Shown piece by piece: positions 36,901 through 49,549 of a stretch of 64,000 nucleotides of DNA (its first letter is position 1; the number at the start of each line of letters is the position of its first letter). Both the position numbers and the translations under genes were made by a program. The stretch comes from Hymenoscyphus infarciens (taxonomy: Eukaryota; Ascomycota; Leotiomycetes; Helotiales; Helotiaceae), in assembly GCA_001414345.1 (NCBI GenBank), contig LLCB01000014.1, positions 307,333-371,332 on the forward strand, in the 5' to 3' direction. The notes below the pieces were generated by a model. The model worked only from the letters and a program-made list of their open reading frames with translations. It was not told the origin of the DNA and searched no databases.

Positions 36901-38879
36901 TACTTTATAAATAACTTATTAAGTAGATTAACGACGTTTATAGAAGGATTATTTAAGTCTTATTACTAGTTTATATTAATCTTATAAATATAGTAGATAA
37001 ATTATTTAAGGATCTTTATAGTACTTATTACTAGTATAAATTCTTTAGCCTCTATTCTTAACTTTTTAGATAAATTAGAGAATAGCTCTTTTATATTCCT
37101 TAATATAATGATCAGTTAAACTATGAAGATAATTTCTTTAAACATTTGAGCTAATAAACGATAATCTTGCTTAATAAAAGTAACTTATCTTCTATTATAA
37201 TACTTAACTATCTTAGTAAATCTAATAATATTTCTAGGAATTATAATATCACTATAAATTATATAAGTAAAGTCCTTAGAAGTCGTTATTGTAAATAATC
37301 CCTAAGATTGAGAATTCTAAAATTTAATAAGTTTATTAACGTAATAAGTAAGACTAAAATATATCTTTTTAGTAAGAGCTACTATAGAAAGGATTTTTGT
37401 AGATAGATCTATTAGATTATACTAGTAGTACTAACCTTTTTACTTAATATATCTACGTTTAGCTCTTTATCCTCAAATTTGTCCTTTTTCGCTTATTATA
37501 AGGGTTAGGACTTTGTTAAGATTAACTTTAATTAGCTAATATATTATATAAAGAATTAGTAGATATATACGAAGTTTATACTTTAGTATATCTAGTTTTA
37601 TAGGAAGCTAGAATTCGTCTTTGTCTTTGTCTTTTTCTTTGTTAACGCTTATAAAAGCCTTTGCTATATACTATACCTCTCTTAGCTACTAGTAATATAA
37701 TTGTGAAATCGAGCTTCTTTTATACTATAAACTAAAAGCTAGATAAAAGTTTAAGAGAGGCTTATTACTAAGTATCTATTAAATAGACTCGACGTCTAAG
37801 TTATCTAAATTCTATAGAAGAAGCTCTATTAAGTAGTAGTTAAATACTATTATATTAATATCTCTATTAGACAACGTACTGCCTTTATTGTCAGTATTGT
37901 TATTATCATTGTTCTCTAAATCAGCGAACATAGGTGCTAGAACTGCTTTATTAATTATATTATATATATTTTATAGAAGTTAGAAAGATAAATACTTCAT
38001 ATAAAAGAGTAAGTATATTATTATAGTATACTACGATCTTATTCTTAAAATTAGCCTCTTCAGCGGTATCGTTTTACTCTAATTTAGCTACTTCTTTAAA
38101 TATCATATACTCATCTTTATAATACTAAGTAGGCTCTATTATGAGGATTTCTAATCTATTTACTATTTATATATTAAGTATTACTTCTTTATCTTTAATA
38201 TAAATAGGTAATGTAGAAATAAGATTAATCTCTACCTCTACTTCTTTATATCTATCTAGTTCTTATATAGACTTATTATTAGCTATATTTCTACGTATAG
38301 AAAAGGCCTATATAGCCTTACGACGACGACCTAAGCTAGCTATATTAGAAGGACCTGCCGTGGTATACTATTTAATAGTTTCTAATAATTTAGCTATACG
38401 TTTTATAGTTAAATTTAAAAATAAGGTATAGAGTAGTATTTTAAAATTATATAGTATTATGTTAAAGTTATTATGTTAAAGTTACTTATGCCTTCCTTTC
38501 TCTAGTAGAAATTTAGTAATAAAGAATTAAAAAAGCTATGATATTATATTTTAATATAATTCAACTATATTAGTAAATTATAGTACCTAAGAAAGGCTTT
38601 TATAGAAGAATAATTAATTAACTTTTATTACTACTAAATATTACTCTATTAATATTAAGGAAAACTACTATATAACTAGTAAATAATATAAAAAACCTAC
38701 GAGATAGGAGTAAGCTTTATAATAGATAGAAGAAAGAAAAAAGAGAGTATGTATATTAAGTATTATTAGGTATTAGGAAAACGCTAATAGACCTCTATTT
38801 ATATGAAAAATAGATAAAGAAAGAAAAGTAATAAATAAAAAGGAATATATAAGTGGTTATCTCTACCTACTCTATTATA

Positions 38880-40500
38880 GATAACTAAAGAAAGCCTTCC
38901 CTAGATATACTTATAAGCTATTAAAATCATTGTCTAGGTCTAATTTATTAAGCGCTTTAGTAATATCTACTAAGCTCTACTTATCTAGTTCTATTACTGC
39001 TATTATAGTCTCTTAAATAATATAGAGTATATATTCTACGAGCTACTGAGTATTAAGTGGTTACATATTATAAGAGATATAGTTATTAGGTATATAAACA
39101 AGCTCTTCTTAGATAAGAAACTAATTATCAATAACGTACTCTTTATTACTATTAGTACCTACGACAGTGTTAACCTCCTTATTAAGCTCGGATATTACTA
39201 TTAGTAAGTATTTATAGATGTTATTTAGAATAATACAGTTGTAAATAGTATTAATAATATGTTAGTGAAGGTAGTAGACGTTGTCTAGTTAACTCTATTA
39301 GTAAAGTCGGCTTAGTTCTTAAGCTTCGATACCCTAGTTTAATACTAGGTCCTAAGACTAACCATAGTAATATAGCCCTTAGAGATTAGCTCCTCTTTAA
39401 CTAATATAGTACTCTCTGATAAAGGTGAAGTATGAATTAGAATTAGTTATAAATTTATTAATTAGATCCTAACGTTTAAGTATATCTAATTCAGATATAA
39501 AAGTAGTATAGTTAATATCTAAAAGTTATAGAATACTATAAACGAGGAGCTGAGTAGCTAGGAGGCTATATTAAATAGTTATCTTTTTTTACTTTTAAAT
39601 TATAATTAACAAGATAATATAATAAGCTTCTCTGATTTTAGGGGCTCTAGCTCCTACTATATATAAAATCCTAAGCGTGTCTATCTTATTAGATAGAGTA
39701 GTAAAGGCTTATCTACCTTAATTCTTATATAAGTGTAGCTATAACTAAAGTATATAAGAGTCCTACTTTTATTCGCTTAGAGACCGCGAATATAGAGCAT
39801 CCTTAATAAGCTTAAACTATATAGAATTAGAATATAGTAGTAGGTAATAATACTTTTGACGGTTCTAGACTAATTTCCTATCCTCTACGCAACAGTATAT
39901 AAGCTTTCTTATTAAGAGATATAATATATAAGTATACTTTAAAAGCTCGTCTAGTATAAATATACTATATAACTAGTAGCGTATAAGATAGATAAGGCTA
40001 TCTCTAATAGAGTTCTTAGTCTTAGGATTTAAGAAAGACTAAGTATACTTAATTATAATGTTCTTAAGAATATAGCTAAGGTATAACCTCTACTTTACTA
40101 GATTACACTTAAGATCCTGTTTAATTTTACCTAACTAGATATATTTCTTAATATAATAAGTAGTCTTATATAAAACCTATATAGGATATCTATCGTCTAG
40201 CTTAAATAGGTTTATTTATAAATTAACGCTCTATTTAGCTAATTAGTCTAGTAATTCCTAGTTCTTTCTAGCTTTTAATAAATAAGCGATCTTAAAAACA
40301 TTGGTAATAGAATTAGGAAAAATTTTTATATTAGCCAGGATGTAGAAGCTGCTAAAAAAACGTACTAGGCTATTCCCTTCTATATATAGATTCTTTAGAT
40401 TAGACGCTTCGTCTACGTAGTCTCTAGTAAAATAACCACTGATATAGCCAGGCTATATTAGGTCTAGAGTAGTATAATAGTCTAGATATTATATAGATTC
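38880..40500 (-). pseudogene. Long decayed frame of unknown function in the 17-kb element
   Basis: Reading the minus strand with TAA/TAG treated as mutated Gln/Trp codons leaves one frame open for about 1.6 kb. It contains phrases such as YISGYFTRDYVDEASNLKN, NLFKLDDRYPIQVLYKTTYY, ANLQGLYYYGQSQ and YVIDNQFLIQEELVYIP. The near-absence of TGA stops and the continuity argue for a former gene. I recognise no domain. It could be a second gene of the element or an upstream part of the same transposase transcription unit. Confidence 0.45.
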
Positions 40501-43179
40501 CTTTAACTAGTTATTTTTCTGTTACTAGAGAGAAAGGCCTTATAGTCTATGCTGACCAGTTATTATACTAATAGAAGAGATAATAACTATAGCTATATTA
40601 TCTTTATCCTCTTTGTCTAAGAGAGAGTAAGTCTACTAGTTAGTCTTAATTAATTCTCTAACTACTTTAGAATATATACTATATATCTTTGCTTATTTAT
40701 TATTATAGTATATTAAAGGAGTTAAGAGATTTGAGAACTTCTTAAAAGTAGCTACGTTTTAGAGAATCAACAATAGTAGACAAAGGAAGTACTATAGCTA
40801 CAATAGTCTACTATTCTATTTAAGCTTAATAGGCTTTTAACTTATTCTCTTATATTATTTCTAGAGGTGCTTTATTATATAATAAGATTTCTTAAGACTA
40901 TAATAAACTACTAGAGCTTTATAGCGAACTAATACAGACTATTATTAATTAGTACTTATATACTTAGGAAAGGCTTTTCTAGATATACTTTATAAATAAA
41001 TCTAATTATAGATAAGGTCTTTTTTATATTAACCTTATCTCTAAGTAAGGTAATATTATATTCTAACTCCTTAATTACAAATATAGTATTAATAGCTATA
41101 ATCTATTATAAGAGAAACAAGTAAGTAATAAACATTTAAGAGAAAATAAGGTAATTAAGATTTAAATATATCTCTTAATATATACTAAAGTAATTACTTA
41201 GCTTAAAGATAGAGTTCCTTATTATGTTTTTAATTATTTATAAAAGGTTTTATTCTTTAGTTATATGTTCTTTAAGTTTAATTATAGTATTATTTATGAT
41301 TTCTTTAACAATATTGTTCTAATATTTTATCTTTATTTTCTAAATCTTTACTAAGAAGTTAGGTTACAACTCTAGTCTTTATACTAATCTCTTAATAAGT
41401 ACTAGATCGTTATTTTAGTAGGTAGCGATTTATAAGAGTATATATACGCTATATATAGTAGACTTGTTTTAAATATTATTAGGATTCTTAGTAGAGATAA
41501 GCTACTCTTAATTAGATTATCTAATATCCTCCTCTACCTTATCTACTTTATTCTCTCTACTAACGTCTCTTTTATTAATAGTAGTATTCTTTATTTTAGT
41601 CTTATCTACTTTTATAAATTCCTTCTTAGATGTAGTATTATCTTCTATAAATATATACTTTATAGGTGATTTTATAGATTAGTGCTTAGTAGGGGTAGCT
41701 TTAAGGCTAAGTAAGCCTTACCTAGTAGTAGCTATACTATGTTGAAGACGAGATAGTAGGTTATTTAAGTCTAGTACTAACTATTTAAGACTAGTTTAAG
41801 AAATATAGTACTTACCTTTCTTACTCTTTAATACCTTTCTAGAGGAATTTACTAGTTCTACGTCTTTAGCTACCTTCTTTATCTATAGTGTCTTTATATA
41901 GCTTATATATTATAATATCTACTAATAGCAGTAGAGATTCTAGATCTACTAGTTAATCTTGTTTTATATTATATTACCTATATAGTTAGTAAAAAGACTG
42001 TTCTTTGTTATAGTTATCTTATATATATAAAATAGAAATCGAGTCTTACACTCCTTTTCTCTCTAATTACATATATTAATAATAGACGTACTATATTTTA
42101 CTTACTAGCTAGACTCTCTAGCTTCTAGTTCTTATTATACTTTATTTAATTTAGATCTCTATTAGCTCTTTCTCTCTTTAATATTTTATTTAGTTTAAAG
42201 TTTTAAAATATACTCTTATAGTTCCTTCTAGAAAGGCGTCTACTACTTAGATTATATAAATTCGTCTATTGCTTTTTTAGAGCCTAAGCCTAAATATTTA
42301 ACATATTCTTTTAGATTTGTAAACTTCTTTTAGTCCTATAATGGATTACTATATAAATAATCTGTGTTATTACTACTACTAGCAACTAAGGCTTTAGTAT
42401 ATATAGCTTTTAGAGGTAGTATGTTAAAAAAGGCTTTATTATACTATATTCTTTAATAAAAAGGTATTATAAGGTAATATAGAATTAAGAATAGTTTCTA
42501 AAAGGTAAGGTAAATACGATCGATCTTATATAGTAGCTTAGTATAGCTACTAGTAAAGCCTTTTCTATATATTAGTAAGATAGCTTTTTATTTAATAAGA
42601 GTGTACTTACTAATATTATAATAGAGGATCGTTTTACGCTCTTGTTTAATTAAGTTAATTGTATCGTACGTAGTAGATACTAGTATAGATTAGTAGATGT
42701 TGAGTATAATATATTAGTTAATTAAGAGATTATGAAGTTATAAGGTTATTAATTTTTTAATAAACGTTATAAGGCTCTAGTACTCTACAATAGTAGCCTT
42801 GTATACTCTACCTTTTCTAGTAGAGGTAGGGTAATATTTATATTTAGTAAGAGCCTCTCTTACCTCTAAGATCTTTTATAAATAAGCTTTATTTTATAAC
42901 TTTAAGTATTCTAGAATATGAATAAATATGAATAGTTAATAGAGAATTCGTCTATAAAAGGCCTTACTAACCTAATCACGTGCCTTTTCACCTATATTAA
43001 ACTTATAAATCTATAATACTCTATCCTTAAACTTATATTAGATTAATTCTAGTAGTGCTACTATCCCTTATCTAATAACTTAATAAACTATACAAGTATA
43101 AAAGGCTAACTATTCCTATTTCTTAGTAAGTCTTATTATTATTATCTATTATTTTCTATAATATCTTTTATTAATATAT

Positions 43180-44950
43180 TTCCTTCGTTATTATTAAATA
43201 TATACTTATTTTTTAGTAGTACTAGTATAATAGTTTATAATTTAAGTAAACCTAGTAATATTAAGTTCTAACCACCTAAGTCTAAGAAACCTACTATTAT
43301 ATCTACTAAGAAGATACTATCTTATTCTATAGATAAATTAGCTAAAACTTATAAGCGAGTATAGAACCTAGATAATACTAGTAAAGAAGAATAGATAACT
43401 TCTTCTCTTATACTAAAAAAGGTATTTTATATCTACTATCTACTATTTACAGTCTTTATACTAAGAAAGCCTTTTTTAGGTAAATAAATCTAAGAATAAG
43501 TCTAAAGAATAAGTACTATTAGCTTTGATTAATAAACTTTTAGATAACGTAACTAGTGTAGGAAGTTAACGTAAAGTAAAATATACTTAAAAGCTATCTT
43601 AGGAGAGCGATTGTTGTATACTTTTATAATAATCTTAAAAGCTATCTTAGAAGAGTAATTGTTATATACCTTTATAATAATCTTAAAAGCTATTATAGAA
43701 TAAGAAAACCTACTTAACTAATGATTTCTATGTAGAAGAAAATTAAGATAAAGAGTTAGCTACTTCTTATCTATTATAATAAGAATAATATAAAAATAGT
43801 TTTCTAGAGGGTGTAGATAATACTTAAGTTAATAATACTTGTTATCCTATATGTCCTTTTTAATTGAATAATATGTATGAGGAGGAGCTAGAGTATAATA
43901 TAGTAAATTAACATAAATAAGATAATAATAGTCTTACTCTTAACTTTCTAGATAAACTATCTAAGTTAAAGTCTTAGAAGTTAACTCTTTTCTTTAAAAG
44001 TAAGATATATCTAGGAAACCTTTTCCTAGAGTACTCTATTAACTAATATACTATATTCTAATAACTCTACTAAGGTTATAGTAAAGGTATCTATTATTTT
44101 AAAATCTAAGGTAATAAAGGCTAAACTAGCTTCTTCTAAAGTAAGAAAAACAGTAGTAGTAGCCTTCTAAACCTCTCTACACTTACTAGTAATATCTATT
44201 AAAGAGTAAACCGTGGATTATTATAACTTACTTTCTAAAGACGTTGAAGTTATTAAATTTTCTATTTCTAAGACTGAAGCTAACTATAAACTTAAGCGGC
44301 TTAACTAATAACTATTCTTAGCTACGTTTTACTATAAAGATATTATATTACTAGGTATAAAAGTATATTATCTATATAAGAAGTGTTATCTTTTAGTAAG
44401 AGAGGCTAGTAAAAAGACTTTATAAGATATAAAGAATTAGAAGCCTTAGACGTATGATTAGGTATTTTAAATCGTCGTCTAAGTGTTTATAGATAATATA
44501 GAGTAGGATAGATTAACTAAATAAGATAACGTGTTTAATACTGTTAGATAGGAATATTAGAAGTATTAGTTACTTGTATTATTCTATTTTACTTACTAAT
44601 TAGTAGATTTTAATTAAATTACTTAAAAGGGTTATTGTTAGTTGAAATATAAGTTCTTTTACCTAAGAAGGTGATAAAGGCTTACTTAGAATAGTTATAT
44701 ATATCTATATACTTATACTGGCTTATATGAATGTCTTATATAATTAAGGTGTTTTATTAGACGACTCTCCTTATAATCGCTAATAGGCTATGATGTTTTT
44801 AGAAAGTATATATAAATATAAGAAGATTACTAAGTATTATATTATTAAGTACTTTCTTTTATAGGATGTTAATCTTATACTAGCTTCTAAGATAGTATCT
44901 ATATAGTTAGATATTAACGAGATAGGTGAGGCTAATATCTTAGATAGGTT
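43180..44950 (+). pseudogene. Decayed plus-strand frame with residual Cys motif in the 17-kb element
   Basis: The plus strand reads SNPSNIKF, PPKSKKPTIISTKK and, after 44260, TEANYKLKRLN, LYKKCYLLVREASKKTL and NVFNTVRQEYQKYQLL. Stops are nearly all TAA/TAG. The part around KKCYLLV may be what is left of a Cys-rich zinc site. The strand is opposite to the transposase relic, so two genes may converge in the element. Function is unknown. Confidence 0.35.
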
Positions 44951-46149
44951 CTTTTTTAATAGTAATAAAGAGAGGGATAATAAATTAGGAGAAGAGTAAT
45001 AATCCTAATAAGGAAGAGAAAAGCTTTTCTTAGGGCCTCTTTAGTCTAGGTATCTAGTGTTTAGTATCTTAGTATTTAATTTTCTACTTTTTGCTTTTTT
45101 TTATTTTTTCTATCTTTTACTTTTTCTTATTACTTTTACTTTTAAGTCTTTTCTATACTTTATATATGTTAGTTATATTAAGTTGAAAAGCCTTTCTTAG
45201 GTATAGGTTAGTATTATCTTTAATAATTATATAAATTTATAAGAGAATGATAGAATGAAGGAATAAGTAAATAGAGAGAAGATGTTTTAGTGTTAATTTG
45301 TTTTATTATACTTAGTAGAATTTGCTATTTATTATTATACTTTAGTTATTATATTTTATTTATAGTAGGAGTTTAGGGTTAGTATATTATATTGTTTATT
45401 TTGTATAATACTATATTTCTTGTTCTATGTAAATAGTAAAGATTTGTTTTATACTTTGTAATTGTAATACCTTACTCTTGTTTTTTAATAATATAGGTAT
45501 ATTTTATGGTTGGACTTTTAATAAAAAGAAATAATACTCTAGAATACTTAGCTATTTATAATTTATATACTAGAGGTGAATTAAGTTATGTATATTAGCT
45601 TCTAGATATCTTGTAAGATGTAAGAATAGTAATTTTAGTGAAAAAAATAGTAGTAAAATAAGGATATATTTAACTATACTAAAATTTAAGGAACTTTATA
45701 ACTAAGAAATAGTAGTAAACTTTATTTGAAGACTTTTAAATTAAGATATGATTAGAGGTATAATAATCTTATAAGACTATAATTTTATATCTGGTTAAGG
45801 AAACTTCTACTCTTAAAGGTAAAGTGTATATACTAAGCCAGAGAGCTATTAATACTACTATAAATATTCATTAGTAGGTTAGTTATGTGTCTTAATAATA
45901 GAAATAATAAGTTAAGCTTTTATATAACGCTTATATAACTATATATTAACTAATTAAGCTACTCTTTCTATAAGACATTTGTAACTTTGTTTAATTATAT
46001 TTAAGTAATATAAAGTTAAATTTATTATAGGAAAGCTAGCTAATTAGAAGCTATTTATAAAGGATATATGCTAGAGATTAGTTTTTATGGCCTAGCTTTG
46101 AAGTCTTAAGTTTACGATATAACAACTCTATAATTTAATAACTCTACGA

Positions 46150-46360
46150 TTTGTAATATAATAACCTTGTGACGATTTATAAATATGATTTACAAATACG
46201 CTTCTTTACGAATACGCTTTTTTACGAATACGATTTATAAATACGCTTCCTTATAAATACGCTTTCTTATAAATACGATTTACGAATACGCTTTCTTATA
46301 AATACAATTCCTTGTAAATACGATTTATAAATGTGCTTTTTTACGAATATGATTCTTTAT
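46150..46360. repeat. About 21-bp tandem array (ACGAATACGCTT type)
   Basis: About ten degenerate units built on TTTATAAATACGCTTTCTTA with C/T and A/G variants. AT-rich and non-coding. Confidence 0.75.
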
Positions 46361-46519
46361 AATAATTTAACTCTACTTAATCTTAACTCCTCTCTCTACA
46401 ACTAATAGCTGCTTTTATACTGTAACGAATGCTCCTTTGAATTATATATGAATAAATAATACTAAGATAGGTATAAACTATAGGAAAGTAAAGAGGATTA
46501 GAGACTCTAGAAGACTAAC

Positions 46520-46680
46520 ATGTTATAAGAGATAGAGGACAAGGATATTATAGAAGATAGAGGATAATAATATTATAGGAGATAGAGGACGATAATATTA
46601 TAGGAGATAGAGAACGATAATATTATAAGAGATAGAGAACGATAATATTATAAGAGATAGAGGACGAGGATATTATTAAG
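46520..46680. repeat. About 30-bp tandem array (GAGATAGAGGACGATAATATT type)
   Basis: About five units alternating GAGATAGAGGACGATAATAT and TATAGGA/TATAAGA linkers. Purine-rich on the plus strand. Confidence 0.75.
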
Positions 46681-46964
46681 TCTTAATAGCTTCTTAACTT
46701 AGAAAGGTGTTTATTATTTAATTCTATAACACAGCTAGAACTAAAACTGAACTTAGGCTTGCTTTATAACGCTACTATGTATATATAGTTACGCTGTAGC
46801 TAATAACTAACTTTTTATAATATCCTTTTTACACGTTTGATCTTAGCCCATGCTCTTAGGTAAGACTATTAGAGGCAGTAGCGGTGTAGCTAATCGAATA
46901 AATCTGCCTATTTATAATTTAATATAGATAAGGTCGTCTAATCTATAGCTTTAGTGTGAAACCT

Positions 46965-47130
46965 CTCTTATCTATGAAACCTCTCTTATCTACGAAACCT
47001 CTTTTATCTATGAAACCTCTCTTATCTATAAAACCTCTCTTATCTATGAAACCTCTCTTATCTATGAAACCTCTCTTATCTATGAAACCTCTTATCTATA
47101 AAACCTCTTATTTGTGAAACCCCTTAGTTA
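46965..47130. repeat. 18-bp tandem array (GAAACCTCTCTTATCTAT)
   Basis: About nine units, the first seven nearly identical. Pyrimidine-rich on the plus strand. Confidence 0.8.
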
Positions 47131-47319
47131 TCTACGAAGCTTTTTATCTAGTGTTATATTTAAGAAGGTACTTATTTATCTAGTAGGTATGTATCTAAGC
47201 TTCTCTTAGATATATATTATAGAACTCTATTTGATACTCTATGTACTCTCTCTATTCTACTAGAATGTCGAGAGATTGTAAGTCCTTGTAGTAAGAGTTG
47301 ATATTACCTCTATAGATTT

Positions 47320-48300
47320 AAAAGCTCTTTATCTACTAACCCTCTATTTATAAAGCTATCTACTAACCCTCTATCTGCTAGCTCTCTACTAGCTCTCTAC
47401 TAGTTCTCTATTTATAAAGGCTCTCTATCTATAAAAGCTCTTTATCTGCTAGCTCTTTAGCTCTCTATCTGCTAACCCTCTATCTATAAAGCTATTTACG
47501 AAGCTATCTGCCTACTCTCTATCTACTAGCTCTCTAGCTCTCTAGCTCTCTAGCTCTCTATTTGCAAAGCTATTTGCGAAGCTATTTACAAAGCTATTTA
47601 CGAAGCTATTTATAAAGCTATTTATAAAGCTATTTGTGAAGCTATTTATAAAGCTATCTGCGAAGCTATTTGTAAAGCTATTTACAAAGCTATCTGCCTA
47701 CTCTCTAGCTCTCTATTTATAAAGCTATTTACAAAGCCATCTGCTAGCTCTCTGTCTATAAAGGCTCTCTATCTACGAGCTCTATATCTATGAAGGCTCT
47801 CTATCTATAAAGCTCTCTAGCTCTCTAGCTCTCTAGCTCTCTATTTACAAAGCCATTTACAAAGCCATCTACGAAGCTATTTATAAAGCTATTTACTAGC
47901 TCTCTGCTAGCTTACTAGCTCTCTACCAGCTCTCTATCTGCTAACCCTCTATCTACGAAGCTATCTACGAAGCTATCTGCTTACTCTCTATCTGCTAGCT
48001 CTCTAGCTCTCTAGCTCTCTAGCTCTCTATCTGTAAAGCTATTTATAAAGCCATTTATAAAGCTATCTATCAGCTCTCTATCTATAAAGGCTCTCTATCT
48101 GTAAAGGCTCTTTATCTATAAAGCTCTCCATCTATAAAGCTTAAAGCCATTTATCTACGAAGCTATTTATCTACTAGCTCTCTACTAGCTTACTAGCTCT
48201 CTACTAGCTCTTTATCTACGAAGCTCTCTATCTACGAAGCTATTTATCTATAAAGCTCTCTATCTACAAAGCTATCTACGAAGCTATTATCTACTAGCCT
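47320..48300. repeat. Nearly 1 kb of short AGCT-based repeats
   Basis: Three short motifs are mixed: CTCTCTAGCT, CTATTTATAAAG and TATCTACGAAGC. They form blocks of local expansion. The base composition is strongly strand-biased (C/T-rich plus strand with A interruptions). No frame is conserved. Confidence 0.8.
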
Positions 48301-48542
48301 TATATATTATTACTAACTAGCTTTATTAACTTACTCTTCATCTCTCTCGCGTACTCCTACTTATTATCGCTATATTAGGTAGATTTAGGTAGTTTTATAG
48401 ATAGAGAATAAATGATTTTCTTATAGCTTGCTTTTATATTAATTCTCGTTTTAATTAAGTATCTGTCTAATTATCTTATAATAGTCTTAGAATAAGACTA
48501 AGTATCTTTAATAATATATTAAAGGTATATTAGGATAATATA

Positions 48543-48800
48543 GGTTAAGTTTTTAGAAAAGTTATAATATACCTTAAGTAAGTTAAAGATATAGTTTAAG
48601 TTTTTAGAAAAGTTATAATATACCTTAAGTAAGTTAAAGACATAGTTTAAGTTTTTAGAAAAGTTGTAATATACCTTAAGTAGGTTAAAGATATAGTTTA
48701 AGTTTTTAGAAAAGTTGTAATATACCTTAAGTAGGTTAAAGACATAGTTTAAGTTTTTAGAAAAGTTATAATATACCTTAAGTAAGTTAAAGACATAGTT
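48543..48800. repeat. 51-bp tandem array, five copies
   Basis: Five almost identical units contain AAGTTTTTAGAAAAGTT, ATAATATACCTTAAGTAAG and TTAAAGACATAGTTT. Differences are single A/G changes. It lies 270 bp inside the right end of the 17-kb element. Confidence 0.85.
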
Positions 48801-49066
48801 TAAATCACGAACTCGATTTCTAATACGAGTTTATAATACAAAATGCTTTTTAAAGTAAGTCTAATATGTTTTATAAAACATTTTAAACCGATTTATAACC
48901 TAGCTTAATACTACTTTCTATCTTAAACTCGACTTAACCTATATTATAAACTGATTCGAGGTAGCTCGAGGTGGCTTATAACACGACTTAAATCGCTGAA
49001 TCGTCTCCAACTCTATGTCGAGTTAGACTTAACCCTATCTCAAAACCCTCCTAGAGGGCATGTAAG

Positions 49067-49549
49067 TACTTAGTCTTATCTAAGCCTTTTATAAAGCCGT
49101 CAACTATATCGTCTTTTATACTAACATATACTAGCGTTATTCAACTACTATCTATTACTTCTCTTATAAAGTAATATATAATATCAATATACTTTATTCT
49201 CTTATAAAACTCAGGATTATTAGCTAGTTTCTAAGCTAATTCACTATTAGTTAGAAGAGTAGGTATAGTAGTAGTATTATTAGTTATAAGTTTATTAAAG
49301 TAATCTACTAGGTTATTTAAGTAGAGCACTTCTTTAACTACTTCTTTATAAGCTATATATTCGGCTTTATAGCTAGATATAGTAACGGTTTTCTGTAATA
49401 TAGTATTCTAGCTAATAATATAGTTATTTATATATGTAATATAGCTACTAGTACTTTTTTGACCTATAATACAACCTTTTTAATCTGCATTAGTAAAGGC
49501 CTTTAGGTCTAGTCTATTATCTATAACATTATAGTATAGCTCTAGAGTA
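49067..49549 (-). pseudogene. Copia RNase H segment
   Basis: The minus strand reads, from 49549 down, LELYYNVIDNRLDLKAFTNAD, then QKSTSSYITYINN, SSYKAEYIAY, NPEFYKRIKYIDIIYYFIRE and DDIVDGFIKGLDKTK. These are the standard copia RNase H blocks in order. A few TAA/TAG codons replace Gln or Trp. It is bounded on both sides by TA-flanked insertions. Confidence 0.85.

Larger units (their letters stand above)
32088..49066 (+). mobile_element. 16,979-bp TIR element with a Tnp2/Plavaka-like transposase relic; candidate source of family A
   Basis: It starts CTTTACTACCAACC and ends GGGCATGTAAG, with TA at 32086-32087 and 49067-49068. The inner end sequences (AGCGAGGGTTTTGAG and CTCAAAACCCT) are those of family A. 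Its interruption of the copia frame is exact: removing it and one TA restores the protein. The strand is given by the family A convention; its main decayed genes run on the minus strand. These are a transposase-like gene (about 34650-36900 and possibly to 38400), a long unrecognised frame (about 38880-40500), and a plus-strand Cys-containing relic (about 43180-44950). Seven tandem-repeat arrays lie towards both ends. The whole is RIP-altered. Short TIRs, a 2-bp target and a Tnp2-like protein point to the CMC/Plavaka group of cut-and-paste elements. Confidence 0.72.

Noticed and set aside
47320..48300. Possible CRISPR-like array
   Set aside because: Units are short, contiguous and irregular with no unique spacers, in a eukaryotic repeat block; these are ordinary tandem repeats.
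32088..49066. Polinton/Maverick-type giant element
   Set aside because: Size would fit, but ends are short, the target is 2 bp, and the recognisable relic is Tnp2-like; no polymerase B or retroviral-type integrase phrase was seen.
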